From Pseudomonadota bacterium (GTDB taxonomy: Bacteria > Pseudomonadota > Alphaproteobacteria > Rhizobiales > Kaistiaceae): 14,456 nucleotides of DNA. Shown here one piece after another: positions 13,579 through 14,456 of the stretch (positions within the stretch are counted from its first letter, which is position 1; the number at the start of each line of letters is the position of its first letter). The stretch lies in assembly GCA_023392225.1 (NCBI GenBank), contig JAEVZM010000228.1, forward strand, positions 1-14,456, in the 5' to 3' direction. The translations under genes were made by a program, and so were the position numbers. The notes beneath the pieces are model-generated. The model made no database searches and was not told the DNA's origin. It saw nothing but the letters and a program-made list of their open reading frames with translations.

Positions 13579-14111
13579 GTCGCTTCCTCTGGTTCTATCA
13601 TTCGGACGGCGTTAATCGAGGGTTTGGCGGCGATATTTCCGCGCGAATGGGTCGGGAGGTCTTCGGGTACCAGTCCGGGCGCAGACGCCGGTCCTTGCGC
13701 CCGAAACCTCCCCTTAACGCCGGCGGCAATCAGCCCGAGGCGAGCCTCTTCGGTCAGCGCGCGTCGCTTCCGCAACGAGAGGGCGTCGCGGATAAGGGCG
13801 GCTGCCCGTGGAGACGGCAGTTCCAACAGCCGGAAGCAGCCCTCCTCGTCACCGTCCTGGGTTACGGTCATGAAGGCCAGGCGCCGCTTGATCGCGGTCC
13901 AGTGCCGGGCGGATCGACCGATGACGTAGACGCACCAGGTCTTGCCATCGACCCAAGTCTGGATGGTGCCGCGCCGGCCGGCGATGATCCACAATCCGGC
14001 TTCGTCGCGCCGGAGTTGCGCCGGAGCGGCATCGAGCGCGGCGAGCAGGGTCTCCTGCTGCTGGCGGTCGTCCCGCGCCTGGTCCCTGTCCGCGTAGATG
14101 AGCTCGGTCAT
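13575..14111 (-). CDS. Conserved-looking phage protein of unknown function (178 aa)
   Basis: Not recognised by name. Start ATG 14111 is chosen over the longer frame (to 14174) because GAGGAG lies seven bases before it and it forms TGATG with the stop of the upstream small ORF. Residues 1-40 are a polar helix (TELIYADRDQARDDRQQQE). Residues 45-100 look like a compact beta-rich domain with Trp/Tyr/Val strands (GLWIIAGRRGTIQTWVDGKT, WCVYVIGRSARHWTAIKRRL). The C-terminal half is helical and basic (RAAALIRDALSLRKRRALTE). No signal peptide or membrane segment. The stop overlaps the methyltransferase start, so the two are co-translated. A role alongside the methyltransferase is only an inference from linkage. 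Confidence 0.75.
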   Translation of the reverse strand: MTELIYADRDQARDDRQQQETLLAALDAAPAQLRRDEAGLWIIAGRRGTIQTWVDGKTWCVYVIGRSARHWTAIKRRLAFMTVTQDGDEEGCFRLLELPSPRAAALIRDALSLRKRRALTEEARLGLIAAGVKGRFRAQGPASAPGLVPEDLPTHSRGNIAAKPSINAVRMIEPEEAT

Positions 14112-14287
14112 CACACACTCCTCGTCGGGGTCCGAGGGCGTGGGCGCAGGCCCGGATTGAACTTGATCTCCCACCGGATCGGAGCATCAGTGTCGCGGCC
14201 CGCCCGGCGGCTGATGGAGACGATCCACCCCGCGAAGCCCGGGCCCTCCGGTCGTAGGAGAGGCGAATGACCGCCCTCCGCGAACAC
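14111..14287 (-). CDS. Small coupled ORF of unknown function
   Basis: A 58-residue minus-strand frame from GTG 14287 ends with TGA sharing one base with the next ATG (TGATG). It reads SPLLRPEGPGFAGWIVSISR and then APIRWEIKFNPGLRPRPRTP, protein-like with alternating hydrophobic strands and G/C third positions, followed by a basic tail. No good Shine-Dalgarno precedes the GTG; the frame stays open upstream, so the true start may lie further right, antisense to the Lys/Ala-rich ORF. The coupling junction, identical in form to those in the array, is the main support. Confidence 0.5.
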   Translation of the reverse strand: MFAEGGHSPLLRPEGPGFAGWIVSISRRAGRDTDAPIRWEIKFNPGLRPRPRTPTRSV

Positions 14288-14299
14288 GGAGACGAAGCC

Positions 14300-14456
14300 A
14301 TGACCATCAGCACCACGAAGACCGCAAAGCCCGCGAAGACGGTGGACTCCGCCGTCGGCACCGGCGCAACCGAGGGCGAGGCCGCGGCGACCGCCGCCAA
14401 GGGCAACACGGGCGGCACCAAGGGGAAGGCGGGAAGCACTTCGCCCACGGCGCCGA
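14300..14456 (+). CDS. Lys/Ala/Thr-rich protein, N-terminal part (possible DUF3489 type)
   Basis: A plus-strand frame runs off the right edge. From ATG 14300 (GGAG eight bases upstream) it reads MTISTTKTAKPAKTVDSAVG followed by Ala/Gly/Thr/Lys-rich low-complexity sequence. Short phage-linked proteins with a DUF3489 domain often have such a disordered basic N-terminus before a small winged-helix-like domain, but that domain would lie outside the window, so this is a guess. An in-frame ATG at 14267, also with a good GGAG, would add 11 residues and overlap the minus-strand small ORF. The gene is divergent from the methyltransferase/HTH operon. Confidence 0.5.
   Translation, partial: MTISTTKTAKPAKTVDSAVGTGATEGEAAATAAKGNTGGTKGKAGSTSPTAP

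Overview
The window is GC-rich bacterial DNA with strong G/C preference at third codon positions in the intact genes. Gene types (sugar ABC operon, clade of phage HTH/methyltransferase genes, IS3 remnant) suggest an alphaproteobacterium, probably of the rhizobial/rhodospirillal kind. That placement is an inference from style only; no rRNA or tRNA is present to anchor it.

Left part (1-2430) is a gene graveyard. It holds the 3' end of an IS3-family orfA and a cut-off orfB (1-231), an anonymous stretch, a small orphan gene (618-962), and a Crp/Fnr-type regulator broken by a one-base insertion, an in-frame stop and a 3' truncation (1074-1650). Truncated at the same point on the opposite strand is a probable L,D-transpeptidase fragment (1646-1765). 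A further coding-like minus-strand piece (1871-2164) contains a good intrinsic terminator (1916-1945). An intact monofunctional catalase follows (2434-3933), with its own Shine-Dalgarno and a weak promoter candidate.

Middle part: 3934-4625 holds only hairpins, a coding-like fragment and a LysR C-terminal remnant. A small serine recombinase (4626-5300, minus) is then divergent from a four-gene sugar-uptake operon: periplasmic binding protein, double ATPase, permease, and a TIM-barrel sugar isomerase/epimerase (5540-9948, plus). The proteins would import a sugar or polyol and probably isomerise it or a derivative. The substrate cannot be read from sequence. The divergent intergenic region carries two similar 16-bp operator-like palindromes plus a third related element.

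Right part (9986-14456) is phage-derived. Reading on the minus strand from the right edge, it runs: a small ORF, a conserved-looking phage protein, a ParB-domain/DNA methyltransferase fusion, and then FIVE consecutive paralogous genes. The paralogs share a gap-free 90-residue helix-turn-helix-containing domain followed by unrelated tails. Neighbouring genes overlap by 1-4 nt or lie 1-2 nt apart, so the whole set looks like one translationally coupled operon. It ends tail-to-tail against the sugar operon with no terminase or structural genes. A divergent Lys/Ala/Thr-rich ORF starts at the right edge. The five-copy array is the most unusual thing in the window.
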